Shown here: in pieces, positions 10,801-21,284 of the stretch
Numbering within the stretch: position 1 is the stretch's first letter
Layout: every line of letters begins with the position of its first letter
DNA from: Eledone cirrhosa
Taxonomy: Eukaryota > Mollusca > Cephalopoda > Octopoda > Eledonidae
Assembly (NCBI GenBank): GCA_964016885.1
Contig: OZ024742.1
Location: forward strand, 11,096,681 to 11,160,680
Direction of reading: 5' to 3'
DNA length: 64,000 nucleotides
Notes under the pieces: generated by a model
Database searches by the model: none
Seen by the model: the letters and a program-made list of their open reading frames with translations, nothing else
Told to the model about the DNA's origin: nothing
Position numbers and translations under genes: made by a program

Positions 10801-11335
10801 TTCTGTTGTAAATTCAAGCGACTTTATATAAGGCGATTTTATACGTTACTAATGTATAAGGAAATAACTTTTTATACTACTCGTATAAAAAATGTTTAAT
10901 AAAAGGCAACCTTTATACTAAATCTATAGTAAAAATATATGTTCGATAATGAAAGTATAATAAAATAGTAAAATGTTCGATTTTTAAACTAAATATAAGT
11001 AAAAGTAGAATTCCTATAGTGAATATGTTTAGAAAAGTTAACTTTATGTATAGAATATGTACTAACAATATATTTTATAGTCAGATGTTTTGTAAATGTC
11101 TGCTACATAGACTAAGGCTTCTTTATGTACTCAATATATTCTATATGTGTTATTTATATTCGGCTCTACTTACGATGTCACCTCTGGGATCGCATACCCA
11201 TTATGGCCCCAGTTTCAACGAGCAGGAGAAAGAAGAAAGAGGAAGAGTTCTTCATATACTAAATGGGACAAGACACTCAACAAAACCGAAATAACAAGAA
11301 ACAAAGAACCTCCGCCCCAAAAGGAAATAATTTAG
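10801..11335. other. Unassigned AT-rich DNA
   Basis: Very AT-rich, with repeated short motifs such as TTTATAC and ACTATAGT. From about 11,160 base composition becomes more balanced (CCTCTGGGATCGCATACCC), but I see no conserved motif, and the small open frames look fortuitous. Confidence 0.4.
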
Positions 11336-11515
11336 ATCTTTCTACTTTTGGCACAAGGCCAGCAAGTATCCCAGTGTATTACTGGTACTTTATTTTATCG
11401 ACCCCGTAAGGATGAAAGCAAAGTTAACCTCGGCGGGATTTGAACTCAGATCATAAAGGGCCGTAATTCTATGCTGTAAAGCATGGCGTCCGACCCTCTA
11501 CCGATACTGCCAATC
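11336..11515 (-). mobile_element. Minus-strand SINE, well preserved
   Basis: The full SINE order reads on the minus strand: head GGCAGTATCGGTAGAGGGTC, B box GTTCAAATCCCGCCGAGG, CTTTCATCCTTACGGGGTCG, a TAAAGTACCAGTAATACACT block, then TTGCTGGCCTTGTGCC. It is close to the copies at 299 and 3,321. Confidence 0.9.
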
Positions 11516-11534
11516 CAGAGTAATAACAATGGTT

Positions 11535-11700
11535 TTTGGTTTAGGCACAAAGCCAACAATTTTGGGGGAGGAGAAATTTGATTAAATCGACCCCAGTGCA
11601 TTACTGATACCTTATTTTATCGACGTGATTTGAACTGAGAGCGCAGAGACAGAACGGATACCACAAAACATTCTAGACGACGTTCTATCGTCTCTGTCAA
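11535..11700 (-). mobile_element. Minus-strand SINE, older and partly deleted
   Basis: On the minus strand, a degenerate head, GTTCAAATCACGTCGATAAA (the CCGCC to GGGGTCG body is deleted), GTATCAGTAATGCACTGGGG and TTGTTGGCTTTGTGCC. It is part of the composite block shared with 4,588-8,805. Confidence 0.8.
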
Positions 11701-11865
11701 TGTAAATATGTTTGGTCTCATAACTGCTGCTGGAGTGAAGGGCTGCCTTTGTTGTATATGGCGCTTCATGGGCAAAGTCTGGCAGAGACCATCTTCTCTT
11801 CAGGTCTGAATACAGCAGATTTCTTCCAGGGAAGGATAGAAAGTGAGAAAGAGATATAGAAGAAG
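11701..11865 (+). repeat. Unexpanded paralog of the purine-minisatellite locus
   Basis: It shares the flank seen at 4,800-4,861 (CTGGCAGAGACCATCTTCTC to ATTTCTTCC), then contains only one to one and a half purine units (AAGTGAGAAAGAGATATAGA) and passes directly into the minus-strand SINE at 11,866. It shows what the 4.86-8.65 kb array looked like before expansion. Confidence 0.75.
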
Positions 11866-12035
11866 AATCGATCCCATTACTAGGCTAGTACATTTTCTTT
11901 ATCGACTTCCAAAGGATGAAGGGCAAAGTTGACCTAGGCTGGATTTGAAATCAGGGAGAAGAGAGCCGAACCGAATTACTCCTAAGCATTCTATCCGGCA
12001 TTCAAACCACTCTGTCAATTCGCTGCCTGTTACCA
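11866..12035 (-). mobile_element. Minus-strand SINE, old
   Basis: It has the same SINE body on the minus strand (complement of TCGACTTCCAAAGGATGAAG, GGCAAAGTTGACC) and a degraded head ending GGCAGCGAATTGACAGAG. It corresponds to the SINE at 8,652-8,805 in the expanded paralog. Confidence 0.8.
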
Positions 12036-12558
12036 GCTAAACTATCCCCATTATGTAACTGGTATTACACTTACACAGGATCAGTGCAACCCTTTTTTTT
12101 ACACTCCTATGAAAAATCAGCTTCTAAGATTATTTATAATATTTATTATATATATTGACTGAGAGAGAGAGAGAGGGAGGGGGGGGGGGGGAGAGATGTA
12201 TGTGTATGTATTGACAACAAATGAGGCCTAACAAGATGAAAATCAAGATAATCGCGTTGCTCACAGCACTGGTTGTTTTGAGTAGGACAGGGAATATATT
12301 ATTAAGAGTAGAATTGTTAGATTAATTGTGCTCTTCATTAATATGAGATTAGAATTAACAGAGATAATAGAGTTGGAAATCTATGGAATAAAGGAAAGAA
12401 TTAGATAATCTTTGAGGCGAGTGATCATTACGTATGAAAGAGCAAACCAACTTTGACGACTCAAACCAACAATGAAATCTTTAGGTGACTTATTTGACCT
12501 GACAAAAATATCAGACAGGTTTTCATGAAATACTCAGAAATAGCGGGTTTATAGGAAA
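12036..12558. other. Unassigned; contains GA and poly-G runs
   Basis: Mostly AT-rich DNA. A GAGAGAGAG run followed by about 12 consecutive G lies at about 12,162-12,195. No gene or recognised element. Confidence 0.5.
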
Positions 12559-12559
12559 T

Positions 12560-12809
12560 CATCATCATCATCATCATTTTACGTCCACATTTCCCTGCTT
12601 GCAAGGGTGGAGCGGGTCCTATTCAGCACAGCATCTCTCCACTTGTCACGGTCCTTCGTCATCATCTCCGTGAGTTTCAGCGATCTGAGGTCTGCTCTCA
12701 GCACCTCCGCCCATGTTTTTCGTGGTCTTCCTCTACTGCGTCTTCCTTCTAGGATTTCTGGGCACTTATTTACCTAGCGGTCATCCTCCATGCGCATCAC
12801 ATTACTAAC
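12560..12809 (-). pseudogene. LINE 3' end: ORF2 C-terminal tail plus (GAT)n tail
   Basis: On the minus strand one frame reads VSNVMRMEDDR, a stop, VNKCPEILEGRRSRGRPRKT, then WAEVLRADLRSLKLTEMMTK and DRDKWRDAVLNRTRSTLASR ending EMWT and a stop at 12,579. The 'GRPRKTW...VLRADL...DRDKWR' pattern is the C-terminal tail commonly found after the reverse transcriptase of invertebrate LINEs. Directly downstream is a (GAT)n run, fitting a short-repeat LINE tail. One internal stop and the lack of the reverse transcriptase show it is a truncated dead copy. Confidence 0.8.
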
Positions 12810-13490
12810 TCAATGAGGTTTAGTTGAAACACATAAGCCAGCGAACCAGTCCCACAGTGCTAACAAAATGGATATCTGTAATGGGGCGATCGCACGTCGT
12901 ATAAAACTAAATTTGATAATATAGTATTAGATACACTAGCAGAAAAACCACACTTCGGTGGTTTTCTGCTAGCATGTATATATACGCAAGTATATATACA
13001 TGTAGATATAATACATCGAATAAAATCGTAATTGACAATATACACAGAAATTGAAAGAAGACTGCGTTACACTGTCTTATGTAATCAGTAAAGTAATCCA
13101 TGATACATTAAAAAAAGACGATATTATATATAAACTCAATTAGAAGAAAATTAGTGACGGAAATATATGAATGTTTATTTAAGCGATCGTTAACTGGAAG
13201 TGTTGACATTTGAAAATTTTAAAGAAGTGAATCTTTAAATAAACAATAAAATATATTTAATACACAGATACGAAATTTAGTAGATAAATTACGTAATATT
13301 CATTCATTATTTATTCAAAGTAATACAACTTATTTTACTATTGGGATAAAGAAAATTATAAACCGTATGCAGTCCCGCACTCCTTACTTTATTATAGTTT
13401 AGATAATACTTGAGAAAATAAATCGGGATGGACATTAATGGAATGTTGTCTTACTCAGTCAGGTGCTTTACTTTGGAATTAGGATGTTCA
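12810..13490. other. Unassigned AT-rich DNA
   Basis: AT-rich sequence apart from the hairpin at 12,936-12,972. No gene-like reading frame with balanced composition is present. Confidence 0.5.
12936..12972. other. Strong hairpin with UUCG tetraloop
   Basis: CTAGCAGAAAAACCAC and GTGGTTTTCTGCTAG pair over 15 bp with a single bulged A, closed by the loop TTCG. C(UUCG)G is an exceptionally stable RNA tetraloop. No U-run follows on either strand, and this is a eukaryotic context, so it is not called a terminator. Confidence 0.75.
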
Positions 13491-13566
13491 GCCCACGATT
13501 TCGATTGTAGGTGGTATGTTGAGTCCTTGAGCAAGACTTTTTATTTCCCGTTACTCCAGTTCACAC
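13491..13566 (+). mobile_element. Fragment of the second SINE family
   Basis: A degenerate B-box-like TTTCGATTGTAGG is followed by GTCCTTGAGCAAGACTTTTT, ATTTCCCGTTACTCCAGTTC. This matches the tail of the SINE at 56,419 (CCTTGAGCAAGACACTTTA, TTTACGTTGCTTC). The tRNA-like head is mostly gone. Confidence 0.7.
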
Positions 13567-13680
13567 AAACACACAAAAGCATACAAACTTATCCACACTC
13601 ACTCACACTCACACATGGGAACACTATCACATACACACGCACTCAGACACACACCTTTACACTTTCACACACACAGCAAC
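13567..13680. repeat. Degenerate (CA)n tract
   Basis: ACACACAAAC/CACTCACAC repeats lead into the triplet tract. Confidence 0.8.
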
Positions 13681-14805
13681 AATAGTAGCAAGAAAAGCAG
13701 GAACTGCAACACCAACAACACCAACAACATCAACAACAACAACAACAACAAAAACAACAAAAAGCACAACACCAACATCACCAACACCACAAATAGCAAC
13801 AACTACAACATCATCAACACCACCACGATCAGCAACAAACACACCACTAACAACCACAACAACAACACACCACCACCACCATCAACAACAACAACAATAA
13901 CACCAACATCACCAACAACAACACACCACCACCAACAACAACAACATCAACACCACCATCACCAACAACAACAACACACCACAACCACCACCAACAACAA
14001 CACACCACCATCACCAACAACACACCAAAACCACCACCAACAACAACAACACACCACTACCACCACTACCATCACGACCATCACCCCCACCACACAGCAC
14101 CACCATCACCACACACCACCACCATCACCACACACCACCACCATCACTACCACAACACCACTACCACCACACACCACCACACACCACCACCACCATCAAC
14201 AACACACCACTACCACCACCACCACCAACGCCACCACACACTAACACCACCATCAACAACACACCACTAACACCAGCACCACCGCCGCCACCACCACCAT
14301 CAACAATACACCACTACCACCACCACCACCACCACCACCACCACACACTACCACACCACCACCACCACACACTAAAACCACCATCAACAACACACCACTA
14401 CCACCACCACCACCGCCACCACCATCATTACCACCACACCACCACCATCACACACTACCACCACCATCAACAACACACCACCACCACCATCAACAACACA
14501 CCACTACCACCACCTCCACCACCACCACCACCACCACCACCACCACACTTTACCACCACCATCAACAATACACCACTACCACCACCACCACCAACACCAC
14601 ACACTACCACCACCATCAACAACAAACCGCTACCACCACCACCACCACCACCACAACGACTACCACGCCACCACCACCACACACTACCACCACCATCAAC
14701 AACATCACCACCACCACCACCTCCACCACCACCACCACCACACCACCACCACCACACACTACCACCACCATCAACAACACACCACCACCAACACCATGTG
14801 ACCAA
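13681..14805. repeat. ACC/ACA/ATC trinucleotide tract, 1.1 kb
   Basis: Almost the whole interval is built from ACA, ACC and ATC triplets, changing from ACA-rich on the left to ACC-rich on the right. G is nearly absent on the plus strand. The tract is compositionally structured, with repeated blocks such as CATCAACAACACACCACTACC. Open frames give Thr/Asn/His peptides on the plus strand and Gly/Val/Trp on the minus strand, so none is called a gene. It lies about 20 bp from the exon at 14,824. If that gene is real, the tract starts the following intron as (GGT/TGT)n in the transcript. Confidence 0.95.
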
Positions 14806-14823
14806 TATATCTGAAATTCTCAC

Positions 14824-14953
14824 CTTATTCTCTGTTATATTCCACAACCGTAGATCATTCTGGAGCTCTGCCATGTATTTCTTCTTGTTGTTGAACGCCG
14901 CCACATAAGTTGCCCTCTCTTTCCAGGTGATTAGGGTTCCTATCTTCCTGTCA
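14824..14953 (-). CDS. Candidate internal exon (130 bp) of an unidentified gene
   Basis: On the minus strand the segment is preceded by a pyrimidine-rich acceptor (TTGTTCTTTCTATCTAATTTCAG) and followed by the donor GTGAGA after AAG. The open frame between them reads DRKIGTLITWKERATYVAAF, NNKKKYMAELQNDLRLWNIT, ENK. It begins with one base completing a split codon and ends in phase 0. Codon use and composition (many Lys, Asn, Glu, Trp, Leu) differ completely from the repeats on both sides. I do not recognise the protein. If genuine, the 40-kb array lies in the upstream intron and the ACC/ACA tract begins the downstream intron. No matching partner exon is evident in this window. Confidence 0.6.
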
Positions 14954-15469
14954 CTGAAATTAGATAGAAAGAACAACTTACAGGTGATATACTCAGGTAA
15001 GGTGGATATATCTGGGTCACAGGACACTTTACAGGTGATATACTCAGGTAAGGTGGATATATCTGGGTCACAGGACACTTTACAGGTGATATACTCAGGT
15101 AAGGTGGATATATCTGGGTTAGGACACCTTACAGGTGATATACTCAGGTAAGGTGGATATATCTGGGTCACAGGACACTTTACAGGTGATATACTCAGGT
15201 AAGGTGGATATATCTGGTCTAGGACACCTTACAGGTGATATACTCAGGTAAGGTGGATATATCTGGGTCACAGGACACCTTACAGGTGATATACACAGGT
15301 GAGGTGAATATATCTGGGTTAGGACACCTTACAGGTGATATACTCAGGTAAGGTGGATATATCTGGGTTATAGGACACCTTACATGTGATATACTCAGGT
15401 AAGGTGGATATATCTGGGTTAGGACACCTTACAGGTGATATACTCAGGTAAGGTGGATATATATGGGTT

Positions 15470-17430
15470 AGGACACCTTACAGGTGATATACTCAGGTAA
15501 GGTGGGTATATCTGGGTTATGACACCTTACAGGTGATATAGTCAGGTAAGGTGGATATATCTGGTTTAGGACACCTTACAGGTGATATACTCAGGTAAGG
15601 TGGATATATCTGGGTTAGGACACCTTACAGGTGATATACTCAGGTTAGGTGGATATATCTGTGTTAGGACACCTTACAGGTGATATACTCAGGTAAGGTG
15701 GATATATATGGGTTAGGACACCTTACAGGTGATATACTCAGGTAAGGTGGATATATCTGGGTTATGACACCTTACAGGTGATATACTCAGGTAAGGTGGA
15801 TATATCTGGGTTAGGACACCTTACAGGTGATATACTCAGGTAAGGTGGATATATCTGGGTTATGACACCTTACAGGTGATACACTCAGGTAAGGTGGATA
15901 TATCTGGGTTAGGACACCTTACAGTTGATATACTCAGGTAAGGTGGATATATCTGGGTTAGGACACCTTACAGGTGATATACTCAGGTAAGGTGGATATA
16001 TCTGGGTTATGACACCTTACAGGTGATATACTCAGGTAAGGTGGATATATCTGGGTTAGGACACCTTACAGGTGATATACTCAGGTAAGGTGGGTATATC
16101 TGGGTTAGGACACCTTACAGGTGATATACTCAGGTAAGGTGGGTATATCTGGGTTAGGACACCTTACAGGTGATATACTCAGGTAAGGTGGATATATCTG
16201 GGTTAGGACACCTTACAGGTGATATACTCAGGTAAGGTGGGTATATCTGGGTTAGGACACCTTACAGGTGATATACTCAGGTAAGGTGGGTATATCTGGG
16301 TTAGGACACCTTACAGGTGATATACTCAGGTAAGGTGGATATATATGGGTTAGGACACCTTACAGGTGATATACTCAGGTAAGGTGGATATATCTGGGTT
16401 ATGACACCTTACAGGTGATATACTCAGGTAAGGTGGATATATCTGGGTTAGGACACCTTACAGGTGATATACTCAGGTAAGGTGGGTATATCTGGGTTAT
16501 GACACCTTACAGGTGATATAGTCAGGTAAGGTGGATATATCTGGTTTAGGACACCTTACAGGTGATATACTCAGGTAAGGTGGATATATCTGGGTTAGGA
16601 CACCTTACAGGTGATATACTCAGGTTAGGTGGATATATCTGTGTTAGGACACCTTACAGGTGATATACTCAGGTAAGGTGGATATATCTGGGTTATGACA
16701 CCTTACAGGTGATATACTCAGGTAAGGTGGATATATCTGGGTTAGGACACCTTACAGGTGATATACTCAGGTAAGGTGGATATATCTGGGTTAGGACACC
16801 TTACAGGTGATATACTCAGGTAAGGTGGATATATCTGGGTTATGACACCTTACAGGTGATACACTCAGGTAAGGTGGATATATCTGGGTTAGGACACCTT
16901 ACAGTTGATATACTCAGGTAAGGTGGATATATCTGGGTTAGGACACCTTACAGGTGATATACTCAGGTAAGGTGGATATATCTGGGTTATGACACCTTAC
17001 AGGTGATATACTCAGGTAAGGTGAATATATCTGGGTTAGGACACCTTACAGGTGATATACTCAGGTAAGGTGGGTATATCTGGGTTAGGACACCTTACAG
17101 GTGATATACTCAGGTAAGGTGGGTATATCTGGGTTAGGACACCTTACAGGTGATATACTCAGGTAAGGTGGGTATATCTGGGTTAGGACACCTTACAGGT
17201 GATATACACAGGTAAGGTGGATATATATGGGTTAGGACACCTTACAGGTGATATACTCAGGTAAGGTGGGTATATCTGGGTTAGGACACCTTACAGGTGA
17301 TATACTCAGGTAAGGTGGATATATATGGGTTAGGACACCTTACAGGTGATATACTCAGGTAAGTTGGATATATCTGGGTTAGGACACCTTACAGGTGATA
17401 TACTCAGGTAAGGTGGATATATCTGGGTTA
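15470..17430. repeat. 980-bp duplication (20 units) inside the array, two copies
   Basis: The rare variants GATATAGTCAGG (15,541 and 16,521), ATCTGTGTTAGG (near 15,661 and 16,641) and GATACACTCAGG (15,881 and 16,861) recur at exactly 980 bp, which is 20 x 49. The two halves differ by a few substitutions. Confidence 0.85.
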
Positions 17431-18289
17431 GGACACCTTACAGGTGATATACTCAGGTAAGGTGGGTATATCTGGGTTAGGACACCTTACAGGTGATATA
17501 CTCAGGTAAGGTGGATATATCTGGGTTAGGACACCTTACAGGTGATATACTCAGGTAAGGTGGATATATCTGGGTTAGGACACCTTACAGGTGATATACT
17601 CAGGTAAGGTGGATATATCTGGGTTAGGACACCTTACAGGTGATATACTCAGGTAAGGTGGGTATATCTGGGTTAGGACACCTTACAGGTGATATACTCA
17701 GGTAAGGTGGATATATATGGGTCATAGGACACCTTACATGTGATATACTAAGGTAAGGTGGATATATCTGGGTTAGGACAGCTTACAGTTGATATACTCA
17801 GGTAAGGTGGATATATCTGGGTTAGGACAGCTTACAGTTGATATACTCAGGTAAGTTGGATATATCTGGGTTAGGACACCTTACAGGTGATATACTCAGG
17901 TAAGGTGGATATATATGGGTTAGGACACCTTACAGGAGATATACTCAGGTTAGGTGGATATATCTGTGTTAGGACACCTTACAGGTGATATACTCAGGTA
18001 AAGCGGGTATATCTGGGTTAGGACACATTACAGGTGATATACTCTGGTAAGTTGGATATATATGGGTTAGGACACCTTACAGGTGATATACTCAGGTAAG
18101 GTGGATATATCTGGGTTAGGACACCTCACAGGTGATATACTCAGGTAAGGTGGATATATATGGGTTAGGACACCTTACAGGTGATATACTCAGGTGAGGT
18201 GGATATATCTGTGTCATCGGACACCTTACAGGTGATTAACTCAGGTAGGGTCGATATATCTGGGTCATAGGACACCTTAGAGGTGATAT

Positions 18290-19045
18290 ACTCAGGTAAG
18301 GTGGATATATCTGGGTTAGGACACCTTACAGGTAATATACTCAGGTAAGGTGGATATATCTAGGTTAGGACACCTTACAGGTGGTATACTCAGGTGAGGT
18401 GGATATATCTGTGTCATCGGACACCTTACAGGTGATAAACTCAGGTAGGGTCGATATATCTGGGTCATAGGACACCTTAGAGGTGATATACCCAGGTAAG
18501 GTGGATATATCTGGGTCATAGGACACCTTACAGGTGATATACTCAGGTAAGGTGGATATATCTGGGTTAGGACACCTTACAGGTAATATACTCAGGTAAG
18601 GTGGATATATCTAGGTTAGGACACCTTACAGGTGGTATACTCAGGTGAGGTGGATATATCTGTGTCATCGGACACCTTACAGGTGATAAACTCAGGTAGG
18701 GTCGATATATCTGGGTCATAGGACACCTTAGAGGTGATATACCCAGGTAAGGTGGATATATCTGGGTCATAGGACACCTTACAGGTGATATACTCAGGTA
18801 AGGTGGATATATCTGTGTTAGGACACCTTACAGGTAATATACTCAGGTAAGGTGGATATATCTAGGTTAGGACACCTTACAGGTGGTATACTCAGGTGAG
18901 GTGGATATATCTGTGTCATCGGACACCTTACAGGTGATAAACTCAGGTAGGGTCGATATATCTGGGGCATAGGACACCTTAGAGGTGATATACTCAGGTA
19001 AGGTGGATAGATCTGGGTCATAGGACACCTTACATGTGATATACT
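18290..19045. repeat. 251-bp higher-order repeat (5 units), three tandem copies
   Basis: Minus-strand frames encoding the same 67-residue pattern start at matching points with ends at 18,316, 18,567 and 18,818, a spacing of exactly 251 bp. Each higher-order unit is five mixed 49/51-bp monomers, including the rare GGTAGGGTCGATATATC and TATCTGTGTCATCGG variants. Isolated single copies of this monomer set recur near 19,540, 21,730 and 23,110. Confidence 0.9.
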
Positions 19046-21284
19046 CAGGTGAGGTGGATATATATGGGTTAGGACACCTTACAGGTGATATACTAAGGTA
19101 AGGTGGATATATCTGGGTTAGGACACCTTACAGGTGATATACTCAGGTAAGGTGGATATATATGTGCCATAGGACACCTTACAGGTGATATACTCAGGTA
19201 AGGTGGATATATCTGGGTCATAGGACACCTTACAGGTGATATACTCAGGTAAGGTGGATATATCTGTGTCATAGGACACCTTACAGGTGATAAACTCAGG
19301 TAGTGTCGATATATCTGGGTCATAGGACACCTTAGAGGTGATATACTCAGGTATGGTGGATATATCTAGGTTAAGACACCTTACAGTTCATATACTCAGG
19401 TAAGGTGGATATATCTGGGTTAGGACACCTTACAGGGGATATACTCAGGTAAGGTGGATATATCTGGGTTAGGACACCTTACAGGTGATATACTCAGGTG
19501 AGGTGGATATATATGGGTTAGGACACCTTACAGGTGATATACTCAGGTGAGGTGGATATATCTGTGTCATCGGACACCTTACAGGTGATAAACTCAGGTA
19601 GGGTCGATATATCTGGGTCATAGGACACCTTAGAGGTGATATACTCAGGTAAGGTGGATATATCTGGGTTAGGACACCTTACAGTTGATATACTCAGGTA
19701 AGGTGGATATATCTAGGTTAGGACACCTTACAGTTGATATACTCAGGTAAGGTGGATATATCTGGGTTAGGACACCTTACAGGTGATATAGTAAGGTAAG
19801 GTGGGTATATCTGGGTTAGGACACCTTACAGTTGATATACTCAGGTAAGGTGGATATATCTGGGTTAGGACACCTTACAGTTGATATACACAGGTAAGGT
19901 GGATATATCTGGGTTAGGACACCTTACAGTTGATATACTGAGGTAAGGTGGATATATCTGGGTTAGGACACCTTACAGGTGATATACTCAGGTAAGGTGG
20001 ATATATCTGGGTTAGGACACCTTACAGCTGATATACTCAGGTAAGGTGGGTATATCTGGGTTAGGACACCTTACAGGTGATATACTCAGGTAAGGTGGGT
20101 ATATCTGGGTTATGACACCTTACAGTTGATATACTCAGGTAAGGTGGATATATCTGGGTTAGGACACCTTACAGTTGATGTACTCAGGTAAGGTGGGTAT
20201 ATCTGGGTTAGGACACCGTACAGGTGATATACTCAGGTAAGGTGGATATATCTGGGTTAGGACACCTTACAGTTGATATACTCAGGTAAGGTGGATATAT
20301 CTGGGTTAGGACACCTTACAGGTGATATACTCAGGTAAGGTGGATATATCTGGGTTAGGACACCTTACAGGTGATATACTCAGGTAAGGTGGATATATCT
20401 GGGTTAGGACACCTTACAGGTGATATACTCAGGTGAGGTGGATATATCTAGGTTAGGACACCTTACAGGTGATATACTCAGGTAAGGTGGATATATCTAG
20501 GTTAGGACACCTTACAGTTGATATACTCAGGTAAGGTGGATATATCTGGGTTAGGACACCTTACAGGTGATATAGTAAGGTAAGGTGGATATATCTGGGT
20601 TAGGACACCTTACAGTTGATATACTCAGGTAAGGTGGATATATATGGGTTAGGACACCTTACAGGTGATATACTCAGGTAATGTGGGTATATCTGGGTTA
20701 GGACACCTTACAGGTGATATACTCAGGTAAGGTGGATATATCTGGGTTAGGACACCTTACAGGTGATATACTCAGGTAAGGTGGATATATCTGGGTTAGG
20801 ACACCTTACAGGTGATATACTCAGGTAAGGTGGATATATCTGTGCCATAGGACACCTTACAGGTGATATACTCAGGTAAGGTGGATATATCTGGGTCATA
20901 GGACACCTTACATATGATATACTCAGGTGAGGTGGATATATCTGGGTTAGGACACCTTACAGGTGATATACTAAGGTAAGGTGGATATATCTGGGTTAGG
21001 ACACCTTACAGGTGATATACTCAGGTAAGGTGGATATATCTGGGTTAGGACACCTTACAGGTGATATACTAAGGTAGGGTGGATATATCTGGGTTAGGAC
21101 ACCTTACAGTTGATATACTCAGGTAAGGTGGATATATCTGTGTCATAGGACACCTTACAGGTGATAAACTCAGGTAAGGTGGATATATCAGGGGTAGGAC
21201 ACCTTACAGTTGATATACTCAGGTAAGGTCGATATATCTGGGTCATAGGACACCTTAGAGGTGATATACTCAGGTAAGGTGGAT

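Noticed and set aside
12936..12972. Hairpin as a transcription terminator
   Set aside because: No U-run follows, and intrinsic termination of this kind does not apply to a eukaryotic polymerase II context.
13615..14244. A 209-codon plus-strand frame rich in Thr, Asn and His
   Set aside because: It is a direct translation of ACA/ACC/ATC triplets with no domain and no start or splice evidence.
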